Shown here: piece after piece, positions 1 to 5,970 of the stretch
How the letters are laid out: every line of letters starts with the position of its first letter
How positions within the stretch are numbered: the stretch's first letter is position 1
NCBI GenBank assembly: GCA_964649095.1
Contig: CAZYPH010000126.1
Span: forward strand, 1-6,334
Source of the DNA: CAZYPH01 sp964649095
Lineage (GTDB): Bacteria > Bdellovibrionota > UBA1018 > UBA923
Length of the DNA: 6,334 nt
Direction: 5' to 3'
Notes under the pieces: model-generated
The model's input: only the letters and a program-made list of their open reading frames with translations
What the model was told of the DNA's origin: nothing
Database searches by the model: none
Position numbers and translations under genes: made by a program

Positions 1-12
1 CCACACCCGTAC

Positions 13-32
13 GGCTGGGGTTGGCTGGGGTT
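13..32. repeat. Tandem 10-bp direct repeat, two copies
   Basis: The 10-mer ggctggggtt occurs twice in perfect tandem (13-22 and 23-32), just inside the left edge and 47 bases beyond the stop codon of the leftward HEAT-repeat gene. Nothing else in the 78-base left margin is recognisable. All three rightward frames are open from base 1, to stops at 48-50, 68-70 and 115-117, so the margin could hold the last codons of a rightward gene, but no frame can be chosen. The repeat is real; its meaning is unknown and may be trivial. Confidence 0.5.
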
Positions 33-78
33 GTGCAAATTTTTTGCTAAAACGATTATGTGCCCTCTGACGAACAAA

Positions 79-867
79 CTAGTAGGAGGCTTGGCTCATG
101 GCATACCGGCGCCATAAGTACTTCTGCTCCTGAATCGTCTTATTCTCAAACTGTTTCTGACTCAGCTTCTCTAGCGTTTTGATTACTTTGTCTTGTAGGG
201 TTTCGTCTTTTGATTTTTCTAAAAGCTCCACGAGTTTTGGTACTGCGCCCTTTGCTTGAAAGTGAGCGAGGGTGTCGAGGATGTATTTATGAATCCACAG
301 CGCTTTTTCTTTATTAAAATTCTTTTCAGAGAAGAGCGCGTCAGTAAGGGGTTTTTCATATTGTGTTAATTCTAAGGCTTGAATCGCCTGTACGGCCGTT
401 GTGCGTACAATGAGCGCATCGTCGTCGAGCTTCTTTAGAATATGATTTGAGAATGTTTTGTCGCGAAGTATCACCAGAGCCTTTATTGCAGCGTCGCGTA
501 GTAGCCAACTTTTGTGATTCAAAAAAGGTACGATGAATTTAGCTGTCGTCACCTGAAGAGACGGTGTGGTGCTTTTTGCTGTCGCGCCGTGATGGGCAAG
601 GCTGAAGATGGCTACCCAACGGGCTTCTTCAGGTGCCTTTTCGTTTTGGGCCAAGGCCTGTAGCTCTTGAGTAAGTGAATTTTGAAATTTATTTTCTAAT
701 AGATGAGTGAGTGCTTTCAGATCAGCCTTCTTTTTGAGTTCTGTTTCAATGGTTTGCTGAATGTCAGACCGTGGTTGTGATTTTACAGCCCACGTAGTCG
801 AAGACGCAGCCAGCGCCAAGATATTAAGTATTAAAATTGATATATATCGATTCATAAATTTATCCAT
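79..867 (-). CDS. Secreted HEAT-repeat protein
   Basis: Function unknown; probably a periplasmic or envelope protein-binding scaffold. Residues 1-27 look like a Sec signal peptide: a short basic start (K3, R7), a hydrophobic core over about 8-21, and a plausible cleavage after Ala27 (TTWA). The rest is almost entirely helical. Paired helices typical of HEAT/armadillo repeats are seen at about 80-95, 111-138 (including LLRDAAIKALVIL), 143-168 (ALIVRTTAVQAIQAL) and 190-240. The alternating Leu/Ala pattern with Asp/Arg at the turns is the family hallmark. HEAT repeats bind partner proteins and are not catalytic. The ATG at 867 overlaps the end of the upstream membrane protein gene by 8 nt and lacks a strong Shine-Dalgarno. 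The fifth codon (ATG at 855) is an alternative start that keeps the signal peptide. No clear terminator follows the TAG. The fold call is fairly sure; the biological role is not known. Confidence 0.85.
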   Translation of the reverse strand: MDKFMNRYISILILNILALAASSTTWAVKSQPRSDIQQTIETELKKKADLKALTHLLENKFQNSLTQELQALAQNEKAPEEARWVAIFSLAHHGATAKSTTPSLQVTTAKFIVPFLNHKSWLLRDAAIKALVILRDKTFSNHILKKLDDDALIVRTTAVQAIQALELTQYEKPLTDALFSEKNFNKEKALWIHKYILDTLAHFQAKGAVPKLVELLEKSKDETLQDKVIKTLEKLSQKQFENKTIQEQKYLWRRYAMSQASY

Positions 868-1933
868 TTAACATGTTTTCAAATTCTTTTAACAGTTCAG
901 CATCTTGTTGCGACGGTGGTTGAAGATCATTTTTCTCCGCTACTGGGTTGGTCGCGGTTTCAGTTGGTTTAGCCTTCGCTTGGTCAATAGCTACGACATT
1001 ATCTGGTGGAGGCGAAGCGGGTGCAGCCTCAACCGTAGGCTCAGGTGTTGGAGTAGTTGGCGCTGCCGCGACAGTAGGTTCTGTAGGCGTAGCTGCAGCT
1101 TCTGGTGGTTTAACTGCAGGCTCGCTGGCTGGAACAGGGCTTGGTTGAGCCGCTTCAGTTGCCTGAGTCGGAGCGGGAGTAGTTAGATTTTTAGTAGTAA
1201 GTTCGGCCATAGCATCGGCCGTCGGATTTTCTGACGCCGGTGCGGCGACAACCGGCTCGGTATTTTGCTGTGCTTCTGCAGTCGGTGGAGTTGTAGCAGC
1301 GATGCCAGCACCGCCTTTGGTGGCCTCAAGCTCCTCACGTAATTTTTTATTCTCCTGCATGAATTTTTTTAAATTAGCCAGATCATCTTCGATTACCGCG
1401 TATTCGGCTAAACGCGATTCTAATTGAGATAGTTTTGCTTGCAGAGCACCCGTGTCGCCCCCGCCTTCGGCTGGTGCAGTAGCAGGGTTGGCTACTTTGT
1501 TTTCTAATTCTTTTACTTTTTCATCAGCTGCGATTTTTTCTTGAGTCAACTTTTCTAGAGCGGCATTGAGGGCGTTGAGTTTTTCTTGAGTCTCGGCATC
1601 GTTACCAGTAGCTGTTGGTGTGATTGAGTTTTCGGCAGGCGAAGTTACAGGTGCCGGTGTTGCGACTACGCCATCAGCCGCAACGACTCTCAGGGTAGGT
1701 TTTAGTTTGGTGCCTTCGCCAAAGAGCGTTGATTTAAACTCGTCGGTTTGGCCCATGAGGTCTGAAATAAAAGCTTTCACGACGTGATCAGGTACTTGTC
1801 CTTTAGCAACACCCAATCGGCGCTTACGGAATATTAAGAACATGAAATATAGCAAAAGTAGTATGCCTAGTACTACCATCTCTGCCGCTATTGCTTCTCT
1901 TGAAAAGTGGCTCAGCCAATAAATGAAGTTCAT
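860..1933 (-). CDS. Single-pass membrane protein with coiled coils and a Pro/Ala-rich linker
   Basis: I do not recognise this gene. The 357-residue product has one transmembrane segment at about 19-35 followed at once by RKRR (36-39). By the positive-inside rule this puts the N-terminus in the periplasm and the large C-terminal part in the cytoplasm. Residues 40-80 form a small, possibly folded segment. Two Glu/Lys/Leu-rich coiled-coil stretches lie at about 114-148 and 162-205, separated by a Gly/Ala/Pro break. Residues 210-340 are a low-complexity Ala/Pro/Thr/Glu linker with four degenerate EPxV units (starting at 226, 271, 285 and 298). The chain ends in a short amphipathic acidic helix, DAELLKEFENMLNG (344-357), which looks like a docking tail. 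The start is well supported: AGAGGAA lies five bases upstream of the ATG, and the frame is closed by TGA five codons further up. The stop overlaps the next gene by 8 nt. Simple composition will make distant homology searches unreliable. Confidence 0.85.
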   Translation of the reverse strand: MNFIYWLSHFSREAIAAEMVVLGILLLLYFMFLIFRKRRLGVAKGQVPDHVVKAFISDLMGQTDEFKSTLFGEGTKLKPTLRVVAADGVVATPAPVTSPAENSITPTATGNDAETQEKLNALNAALEKLTQEKIAADEKVKELENKVANPATAPAEGGGDTGALQAKLSQLESRLAEYAVIEDDLANLKKFMQENKKLREELEATKGGAGIAATTPPTAEAQQNTEPVVAAPASENPTADAMAELTTKNLTTPAPTQATEAAQPSPVPASEPAVKPPEAAATPTEPTVAAAPTTPTPEPTVEAAPASPPPDNVVAIDQAKAKPTETATNPVAEKNDLQPPSQQDAELLKEFENMLNG

Positions 1934-1961
1934 TCGATTCCTCTTTCAATCTTCATTTATT
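1918..1961 (-). promoter_or_regulatory. Inverted repeat with the RBS and start codon in its loop
   Basis: An 11-bp perfect inverted repeat, aataaatgaag (1918-1928) and cttcatttatt (1951-1961), encloses a 22-base loop. On the leftward transcript the loop carries the Shine-Dalgarno (1938-1944) and the ATG (1931-1933) of the membrane protein gene, and the downstream arm lies in codons 2-5. The upstream arm also holds an ATG (1956-1954) that opens an 8-codon frame, MKIERGIE, whose TGA (1932-1930) overlaps the main ATG as ATGA. That tiny frame has no visible Shine-Dalgarno of its own. The repeat is seen directly. A role in controlling initiation is inference, and the stem is AU-rich and may be only moderately stable. 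Confidence 0.35.
1938..1944 (-). promoter_or_regulatory. Shine-Dalgarno of the membrane protein gene
   Basis: Read on the minus strand this is AGAGGAA, separated from the ATG at 1933 by four bases. It is the clearest ribosome binding site in the window and fixes the start of the 357-residue protein. Confidence 0.7.
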
Positions 1962-1982
1962 AGTTTGAGGGTATTGCTACTA

Positions 1983-1998
1983 TGCAGGCTAGCCGGCA
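1983..1998. repeat. Short palindrome upstream of the membrane protein gene
   Basis: The sequence tgcaggctagccggca is a palindrome apart from one mismatched pair (a1986/g1995), with the perfect core ggctagcc at 1987-1994. It sits 50-65 bases upstream of the ATG at 1933, a position where an operator could lie. No convincing -35/-10 pair is seen next to it, so a regulatory role is only a possibility. Confidence 0.2.
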
Positions 1999-2023
1999 CA
2001 AAGATGCTGGGAATAATTCGAAT

Positions 2024-2041
2024 CGGCAGTATTTGCTGCCG
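2024..2041 (-). terminator. Weak hairpin terminator candidate after the phosphatase gene
   Basis: A 6-bp perfect GC-rich stem, cggcag/ctgccg, with a 6-base loop begins 16 bases downstream of the phosphatase stop on the leftward transcript. It is followed by ATTCGAATTATT rather than a run of U, so it is a poor intrinsic terminator. It may act as an mRNA 3' end or a partial attenuator between the two leftward gene pairs. Confidence 0.3.
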
Positions 2042-2056
2042 TGTGTCGCGTCTTAC

Positions 2057-2887
2057 CTACTGGCTTCTGCTAAGGCTCTGCAGACCTTCCTTGTGGATCT
2101 TTTTATTAGAAGCGAATATCGACGTTGAGTTTAGGGTGATTGGTTGGCCTGCGTAGTTCGTGATCTGCCCGCCCGCTTCTTTGATTAAACAAATGCCGGC
2201 GCAGATATCCCAAGTATTAAGATTCCTTTCGAAAAACCCATCTAAGGCGCCCCAAGCGACGTAAGATAGGTCTAATGCAGCACTTCCAGTTCGGCGCATG
2301 GCATGGGCATTGGCCATCATTTCTTGAAATAGGGTGAGCTCGTACTTTTGAATCAACGGGGCGTTAGGTGAAAAACCAGTACATAATAAGGCGTCTTTAA
2401 GTGTTTGAGTTTTTGAAACACGAATGGGCCTATCGTTGAGGAAGGCCCCTTGTTTGTCTTGTGCGGAAAATAAACGTTTGTGAATGGGGTCATACACAAT
2501 TCCTAATACAGGGCGTTTTAATCGATTCGAATACAATCCAATAGAAATACAAAAATGAGGAAAGCCATGAGCAAAATTGGTCGTGCCATCTAATGGGTCA
2601 ATATGCCAAACATATTCGGTTGAGCCCTTTGTTTGGGAGTGGCTTTCTTCCCCGATGTAGGTGTCTTCACAGAAGTGTCTTTTTAAGGCCCCAAATAGCT
2701 TCTCTTGCGACGTGCGATCAACCTCCGTCACCAGTGAGGTATCAGCTTTGACTTCTAGAGTGTCGTAGTTCCTAAACTTCTTTGCGATGTAGCGTCCCAC
2801 AGATAGGGCACTTTTTTTGGCCATTAAAAATCGATTCTCTAAGCTATCTGTCGTGTGGGAGATTTTAGTATATCTTTTTTTATACAT
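2057..2887 (-). CDS. Inositol monophosphatase family protein (SuhB-like)
   Basis: A Mg2+-dependent, Li+-sensitive-type phosphatase of the IMPase superfamily, cytoplasmic, 276 residues (family usually about 260-275). The full metal site is visible: GEES at 79-82 (E80), DPLDGTTNF at 97-105 (D97, D100, T102) and WDICAG at 226-231 (D227). The VTEVD segment (D57) matches the upstream acidic residue of the family. The GSAALDLSYVAWG stretch (201-213) is also typical. Substrate cannot be read from sequence: relatives hydrolyse inositol-1-phosphate, histidinol phosphate, NADP or adenosine bisphosphate, and E. coli SuhB also binds the transcription machinery. The ATG at 2887 overlaps the end of the aminotransferase gene by 8 nt (ATGTATAA), so the two are probably co-transcribed and translationally coupled. 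Met22 (ATG at 2824) is an alternative start, but it would cut into the first family helix, so the longer form is preferred. Family call very sure, substrate unknown. Confidence 0.95.
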   Translation of the reverse strand: MYKKRYTKISHTTDSLENRFLMAKKSALSVGRYIAKKFRNYDTLEVKADTSLVTEVDRTSQEKLFGALKRHFCEDTYIGEESHSQTKGSTEYVWHIDPLDGTTNFAHGFPHFCISIGLYSNRLKRPVLGIVYDPIHKRLFSAQDKQGAFLNDRPIRVSKTQTLKDALLCTGFSPNAPLIQKYELTLFQEMMANAHAMRRTGSAALDLSYVAWGALDGFFERNLNTWDICAGICLIKEAGGQITNYAGQPITLNSTSIFASNKKIHKEGLQSLSRSQ

Positions 2888-3854
2888 ATAAAGAGGTACC
2901 AGTTTTTACATACTCAGCAATTTTATCTCTCAAAGCGGTCTGAAGTTGTTTGGTTAACGTTCCCACATGGCCTGTACCTACTTGGTTTCCGTTGAGTCGA
3001 TTGATGGGCATAATTTCTTTTGTGGCACTCGACATAAAGACTTCGTCTGCGTCGAAAAAATCTTTCGCCGTATAGAAGCCTTCATGAAATGGAATATTTC
3101 GTTTTTTACATATATCGCTGACGAACGCGCGTGTAATGCCAGCAAGAATACCGCAGTCAAAGTGTGGGGTATGCACATTCCCGTCTTTTACGAAGTAGAC
3201 ATTGTTAGTAGATCCCTCAGTAACGTGACCACTAGAGTTTAAAAAAATAGCATCATCGGCACTAGATTGTTTTGCTTCTGCCAAACCCAAAACATTGTTC
3301 AGATAATTTCCTGACTTCATTGCAGGGTCTAATGCTTGTTTCAAATTTCTTGGCCTCTTAATAAAGGCATAATGCAATCCGTCGTTAAATTGCCAGGCGG
3401 GGTAATCTTCAAGTGGTTTTACAAAAAGCATAAAATACGGCGGCGTTGTGTTTTTGCGATCGATATTTAAGTCAGACAAACCTGCACTAATGGTAATACG
3501 TAAATAAATATTCTGGTTTCCGTATATAGAAAAAAATTTCTGACATACCCTTTCGATCATAACGCGTAAGCTTTGCGGGCCAGTATCATCGACGATGTTA
3601 GGAATACTAGCCAACACACACGATGCTCTTAAACGATCTAAATGTTCTTCTAACGCAAACAACACCCCGTCATACGTACGGGTTACTTCGTACAACGAAT
3701 CACCAAAATGAAAGCTGCGGTCGAATGCAGGTACCATAGCTGCGACGCCGGGCGTAATTTCATAGTGTGGTGGCCAACGCAGTGTGCTGTCCGGTTGAAT
3801 TTGAAAGCGTGGAGCTGCCACAATAGACCTATTTGGAATAAAGCTTGGTATCAT
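2880..3854 (-). CDS. Class IV PLP-dependent aminotransferase (BCAT/D-amino-acid transaminase family)
   Basis: A fold-type IV aminotransferase that moves an amino group between an amino acid and a 2-oxo acid. Residues are numbered from the ATG at 3854 (324 aa). DRSFHFGDSLYEV begins at 45 and HLDRLR is at 71-76. The PLP lysine is K180 in DPAMKSGNYLNN, VTEGSTNNVYFV carries E213, which contacts the pyridine nitrogen, GITR (239-242) binds the phosphate, and SSATKE is at 275-280. YLR (117-119) resembles the carboxylate-binding arginine region of branched-chain enzymes, whereas DRSFHFGD and VTEGS are also common in D-amino-acid transaminases and aminodeoxychorismate lyases, so substrate is undecided. 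The roughly 44 residues before DRSF are about twice the family norm. An ATG at 3878 would add 8 residues, but 3854 is preferred: it has AGAGAG eight bases upstream, and a -10-like TATCAT covers the 3878 codon. It precedes and overlaps the phosphatase gene. Confidence 0.94.
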   Translation of the reverse strand: MIPSFIPNRSIVAAPRFQIQPDSTLRWPPHYEITPGVAAMVPAFDRSFHFGDSLYEVTRTYDGVLFALEEHLDRLRASCVLASIPNIVDDTGPQSLRVMIERVCQKFFSIYGNQNIYLRITISAGLSDLNIDRKNTTPPYFMLFVKPLEDYPAWQFNDGLHYAFIKRPRNLKQALDPAMKSGNYLNNVLGLAEAKQSSADDAIFLNSSGHVTEGSTNNVYFVKDGNVHTPHFDCGILAGITRAFVSDICKKRNIPFHEGFYTAKDFFDADEVFMSSATKEIMPINRLNGNQVGTGHVGTLTKQLQTALRDKIAEYVKTGTSLYV

Positions 3855-3862
3855 AATTTTAG

Positions 3863-3868
3863 CTCTCT
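3863..3868 (-). promoter_or_regulatory. Shine-Dalgarno that decides the aminotransferase start
   Basis: Read leftward this is AGAGAG, eight bases before the ATG at 3854. The longer in-frame ATG at 3878 has no purine-rich site in the right place. This is the main reason for calling the shorter protein. Confidence 0.5.
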
Positions 3869-3876
3869 TTAAGGCC

Positions 3877-3882
3877 ATGATA
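3877..3882 (-). promoter_or_regulatory. Possible -10 box of the leftward unit
   Basis: TATCAT on the minus strand matches the sigma-70 -10 consensus at five of six bases and would start transcription near 3870, just upstream of the AGAGAG ribosome site. No good -35 is seen 16-18 bases upstream. It lies in the 51-base region between the divergent aminotransferase and lipoprotein genes. The opposite-strand candidate (TTTAGC at 3858, 17 bases, TAGAGT at 3881) is weaker. Confidence 0.25.
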
Positions 3883-3905
3883 GAGTGCTATTGAATTCTT
3901 AGGAA

Positions 3906-4643
3906 ATGAAAAAAAGTAAACATCCGGCTACTATACTGAGTGTGCGATTATGGGCCCAGCTATTCTCTTTCTTTAGAGTGCTGCGAGGCGGCGGCGTTTT
4001 TGTTGTTTTTGCTAGTCTAGCAGGATGTAGTTCTATACCAGAGTTAGAATTACCACGACCGATTCAAGAGGCACCTAGTTTATCGACGGCGGTTTCATGG
4101 TGTGCCAATTATAGCTTAATTAGAGATGAGCCGCGTCATTCAACAGATCAGACTAAACGCGCTTCAGCGGAGTATTTTGTACCGCCGTTGCGTTGTTTGG
4201 AATCGATAGTGGCCGAGTCGCCGTGGCGCAGGGCTTTTTTTGACGACGACGAATTGGTGCAATTCTTTCGCAGCTATTCTGCATTTGTTGATGAATCGTT
4301 GCGCAAAAAACAAGATGTAAACATAGGGCCATTGGTCGAAAGTCTACGTTTTGCGTTCAAACGTTTGAGTTTAGAAGTATCTTTTCGACCGCGGCAGTCG
4401 CCCGATACGCTGCCGGTGTCGGTGAAAGAGTATCTACCCCAGTACGCGGCTGTGTTTTTTACGGTTCCGCATAAAAAACATCCTCTAACCCCAGACAAAC
4501 AAGATATTGTAGATCTAGAGAATTTATTGCGCTCACTTGAAGAAAATAGTGCATCTCAAGAATTTAGCGAACTTAAAGAAAGGTTGCGGACCAAAATAGA
4601 ACAGTTACGCAAAACAAAAGCACCTGTTCGCCGCGAGAGATAA
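3906..4643 (+). CDS. Putative lipoprotein of unknown function
   Basis: I do not recognise the family. The 245-residue product has a basic N-region (K2, K3, K5, R14, R24, R27), a short hydrophobic core (VFVVFASLAG, 31-40) and a lipobox LAGC ending at Cys41. It is therefore expected to be lipidated and anchored in the inner or outer membrane. The mature part begins CSSIPELELP, has two further cysteines (C66, C97) that could form a disulfide in the periplasm, a mainly helical middle, and a highly charged helix or coiled coil at about 200-235 ending in a basic tail. The signal peptide is unusually long at 40 residues. The AGGA before the ATG at 3906 is only one or two bases away, closer than normal, so the true start may lie downstream; the GTG at 3978 (residue 25) would give a compact 16-residue signal peptide. 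hflX follows after 6 nt, so the two are probably one unit. The lipoprotein call is firm; its role is unknown. Confidence 0.83.
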   Translation: MKKSKHPATILSVRLWAQLFSFFRVLRGGGVFVVFASLAGCSSIPELELPRPIQEAPSLSTAVSWCANYSLIRDEPRHSTDQTKRASAEYFVPPLRCLESIVAESPWRRAFFDDDELVQFFRSYSAFVDESLRKKQDVNIGPLVESLRFAFKRLSLEVSFRPRQSPDTLPVSVKEYLPQYAAVFFTVPHKKHPLTPDKQDIVDLENLLRSLEENSASQEFSELKERLRTKIEQLRKTKAPVRRER

Positions 4644-4649
4644 CGTCGT

Positions 4650-5966
4650 ATGCAGTTTGATATCGAAGAACTTAGTATTCCCTTAGATAAAAAAAATGCC
4701 CTTTTAGTGGGCGATAGTGAGTGGTCGTTAGATGAGTTGTCCGGCCTGTTAGAGACGCTTGGCGCTAATCCTCACTACCGAGTGCCTGTAGTGTTAAAAA
4801 AAATCCATGCGGGAACTTATATCGGTGAAGGCAAATTAACAGAAATTAAAACCCTAAAAGAAGCCCACGAGTGTGAGTTCGTTTGTTTTGACTTTGATTT
4901 AAGTCCCTCACAATTAAAAAATATTCAGAAAGTTTTGGGTGGATTGGTCTTAGACCGTGCGGCAATTATATTAGAAATTTTTAATAAACATGCTCGTAGT
5001 CGTGAAGCCAAACTTCAGGTGGAGTTGGCCCGATTAGAGTATTTTATGCCGCGATTAGCTCACTTGTGGTCGCACTTCGAACGTCAGCGCGGTAGCGGCG
5101 GCGGTGCCCTTAAGGGCAAGGGCATGGGTGAAAAACAAATCGAGGTCGATCGCCGTATGGTGAAAGACCGCATGACCATGCTCCGAAAGAAAATGAAAGA
5201 GGTCGATAGTGCGCGTGATCTTCATCGCAAGCACCGTCAAAGTTTATTGAAAGTAGCTCTCGTTGGTTACACCAACGCGGGTAAATCAACTTTGTTGAAT
5301 GCCTTAACCCATTCTGAGGTTTTGGTTGAAGACGCTTTATTTGCTACGTTAGATGCGACAGTGCGTTTGTTAAATCCGAAGTCACGGCCTGCTATCTTAG
5401 GAATTGATACGGTGGGTTTCATTGATCGCCTGCCACACGGTCTGGTAGCTAGTTTTCGTACAACGTTGTCGAGTGTTTTAGAGGCTGATTTACTACTTCA
5501 TGTCTTAGATGCCTCGCACCCCGAAGTGCAGCGCCACCATGAAGTGACCATGAAAGTTTTAGAAGAACTTGGCGTGCTTGAGAAAAAGATCCCGATGTTT
5601 ATTGTCTTTAATAAATGCGACCGTGCGACGGATCTTTCGATGCTTAAAATTTGGGCTGCTAAATTAGCGCGAGAATTGAAAACTGCGAGCGACGGTACGC
5701 AAGTGCAAGACTACGCCCCGTTGTTTATTAGTGCTCATCGTACAGACGATGTGGATAATTTGCGCAATACGATTGTTCGTCATTTTGAATCCGATATGCA
5801 GGTCTTAGAGGTTTTGATTCCATTCGACGACGGTAAAACCCAAGCACAAATTTACGAAGTCGCTAACGTGGAAATCAAACGTAATACTGAAAAGGGTGTG
5901 TTTTTCCGTATCAAAACAATGCCCCATTTGGCGGATAAACTGAATCTCGCTCGTTTTAAAATATGA
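4650..5966 (+). CDS. hflX: GTPase HflX, ribosome-splitting factor
   Basis: HflX binds the 50S subunit and uses GTP to split stalled or hibernating 70S ribosomes, notably under heat stress. The 438-residue length fits the family (E. coli 426). The N-terminal domain (about 15-115) has the typical IHAGTYIGEGKLTEI and LDRAAIILEIFNKHARSREAK regions. A helical linker follows, and the GTPase domain spans about 198-380. Visible GTPase motifs are GYTNAGKST (206-214, P-loop), FATLDATVR (231-239, switch I), DTVGFI (253-258, G3), NKCD (321-324, G4) and ISAH (360-363, G5). A small C-terminal domain starts near 385. The glycine-rich loop before EVDRR reads GKGMGEK (156-162), where the common form is TRGPGET, so its conserved Arg and Pro are replaced by Lys and Met. 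The start is supported by GAGAGA nine bases upstream, inside the end of the lipoprotein gene, and by the family N-terminus. Identification is very sure. Confidence 0.98.
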   Translation: MQFDIEELSIPLDKKNALLVGDSEWSLDELSGLLETLGANPHYRVPVVLKKIHAGTYIGEGKLTEIKTLKEAHECEFVCFDFDLSPSQLKNIQKVLGGLVLDRAAIILEIFNKHARSREAKLQVELARLEYFMPRLAHLWSHFERQRGSGGGALKGKGMGEKQIEVDRRMVKDRMTMLRKKMKEVDSARDLHRKHRQSLLKVALVGYTNAGKSTLLNALTHSEVLVEDALFATLDATVRLLNPKSRPAILGIDTVGFIDRLPHGLVASFRTTLSSVLEADLLLHVLDASHPEVQRHHEVTMKVLEELGVLEKKIPMFIVFNKCDRATDLSMLKIWAAKLARELKTASDGTQVQDYAPLFISAHRTDDVDNLRNTIVRHFESDMQVLEVLIPFDDGKTQAQIYEVANVEIKRNTEKGVFFRIKTMPHLADKLNLARFKI

Positions 5967-5970
5967 TGCG

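Noticed and set aside
35..47. Possible terminator hairpin gcaaa-ttt-tttgc after the HEAT-repeat gene
   Set aside because: The stem is only five mostly A-T pairs with a three-base loop and no U tract beyond it on the leftward transcript.
905..1186. Two rightward open frames (905-1186 and 948-1148) opposite the membrane protein gene
   Set aside because: They are antisense shadows of the Pro/Ala-rich linker. Their Gly/Ala/Val-rich or Trp/Arg-rich products follow from the GC-rich repeats on the other strand, and no ribosome site precedes them.
1962..2023. Sigma-70 promoter for the membrane protein gene
   Set aside because: TTGTGC can be paired only with poor -10 matches at acceptable spacing, so no promoter is called.
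1923..2156. Rightward open frame across the gap between the leftward gene pairs
   Set aside because: It overlaps both flanking genes in antisense, its Leu/Arg/Ile-rich product resembles noise, and it has no convincing Shine-Dalgarno.
2967..3242. Extra open frames within the aminotransferase gene (rightward 2967-3242, leftward 2978-3178)
   Set aside because: Both lie wholly inside a gene whose catalytic motifs are read in another frame.
4274..4498. Leftward open frame inside the lipoprotein gene
   Set aside because: Antisense shadow; the sense frame has the lipobox and correct gene spacing.
5055..5240. Leftward open frames inside hflX (5055-5240 and 5805-6023)
   Set aside because: Both are opposite clearly conserved HflX sequence and have no supporting signals.
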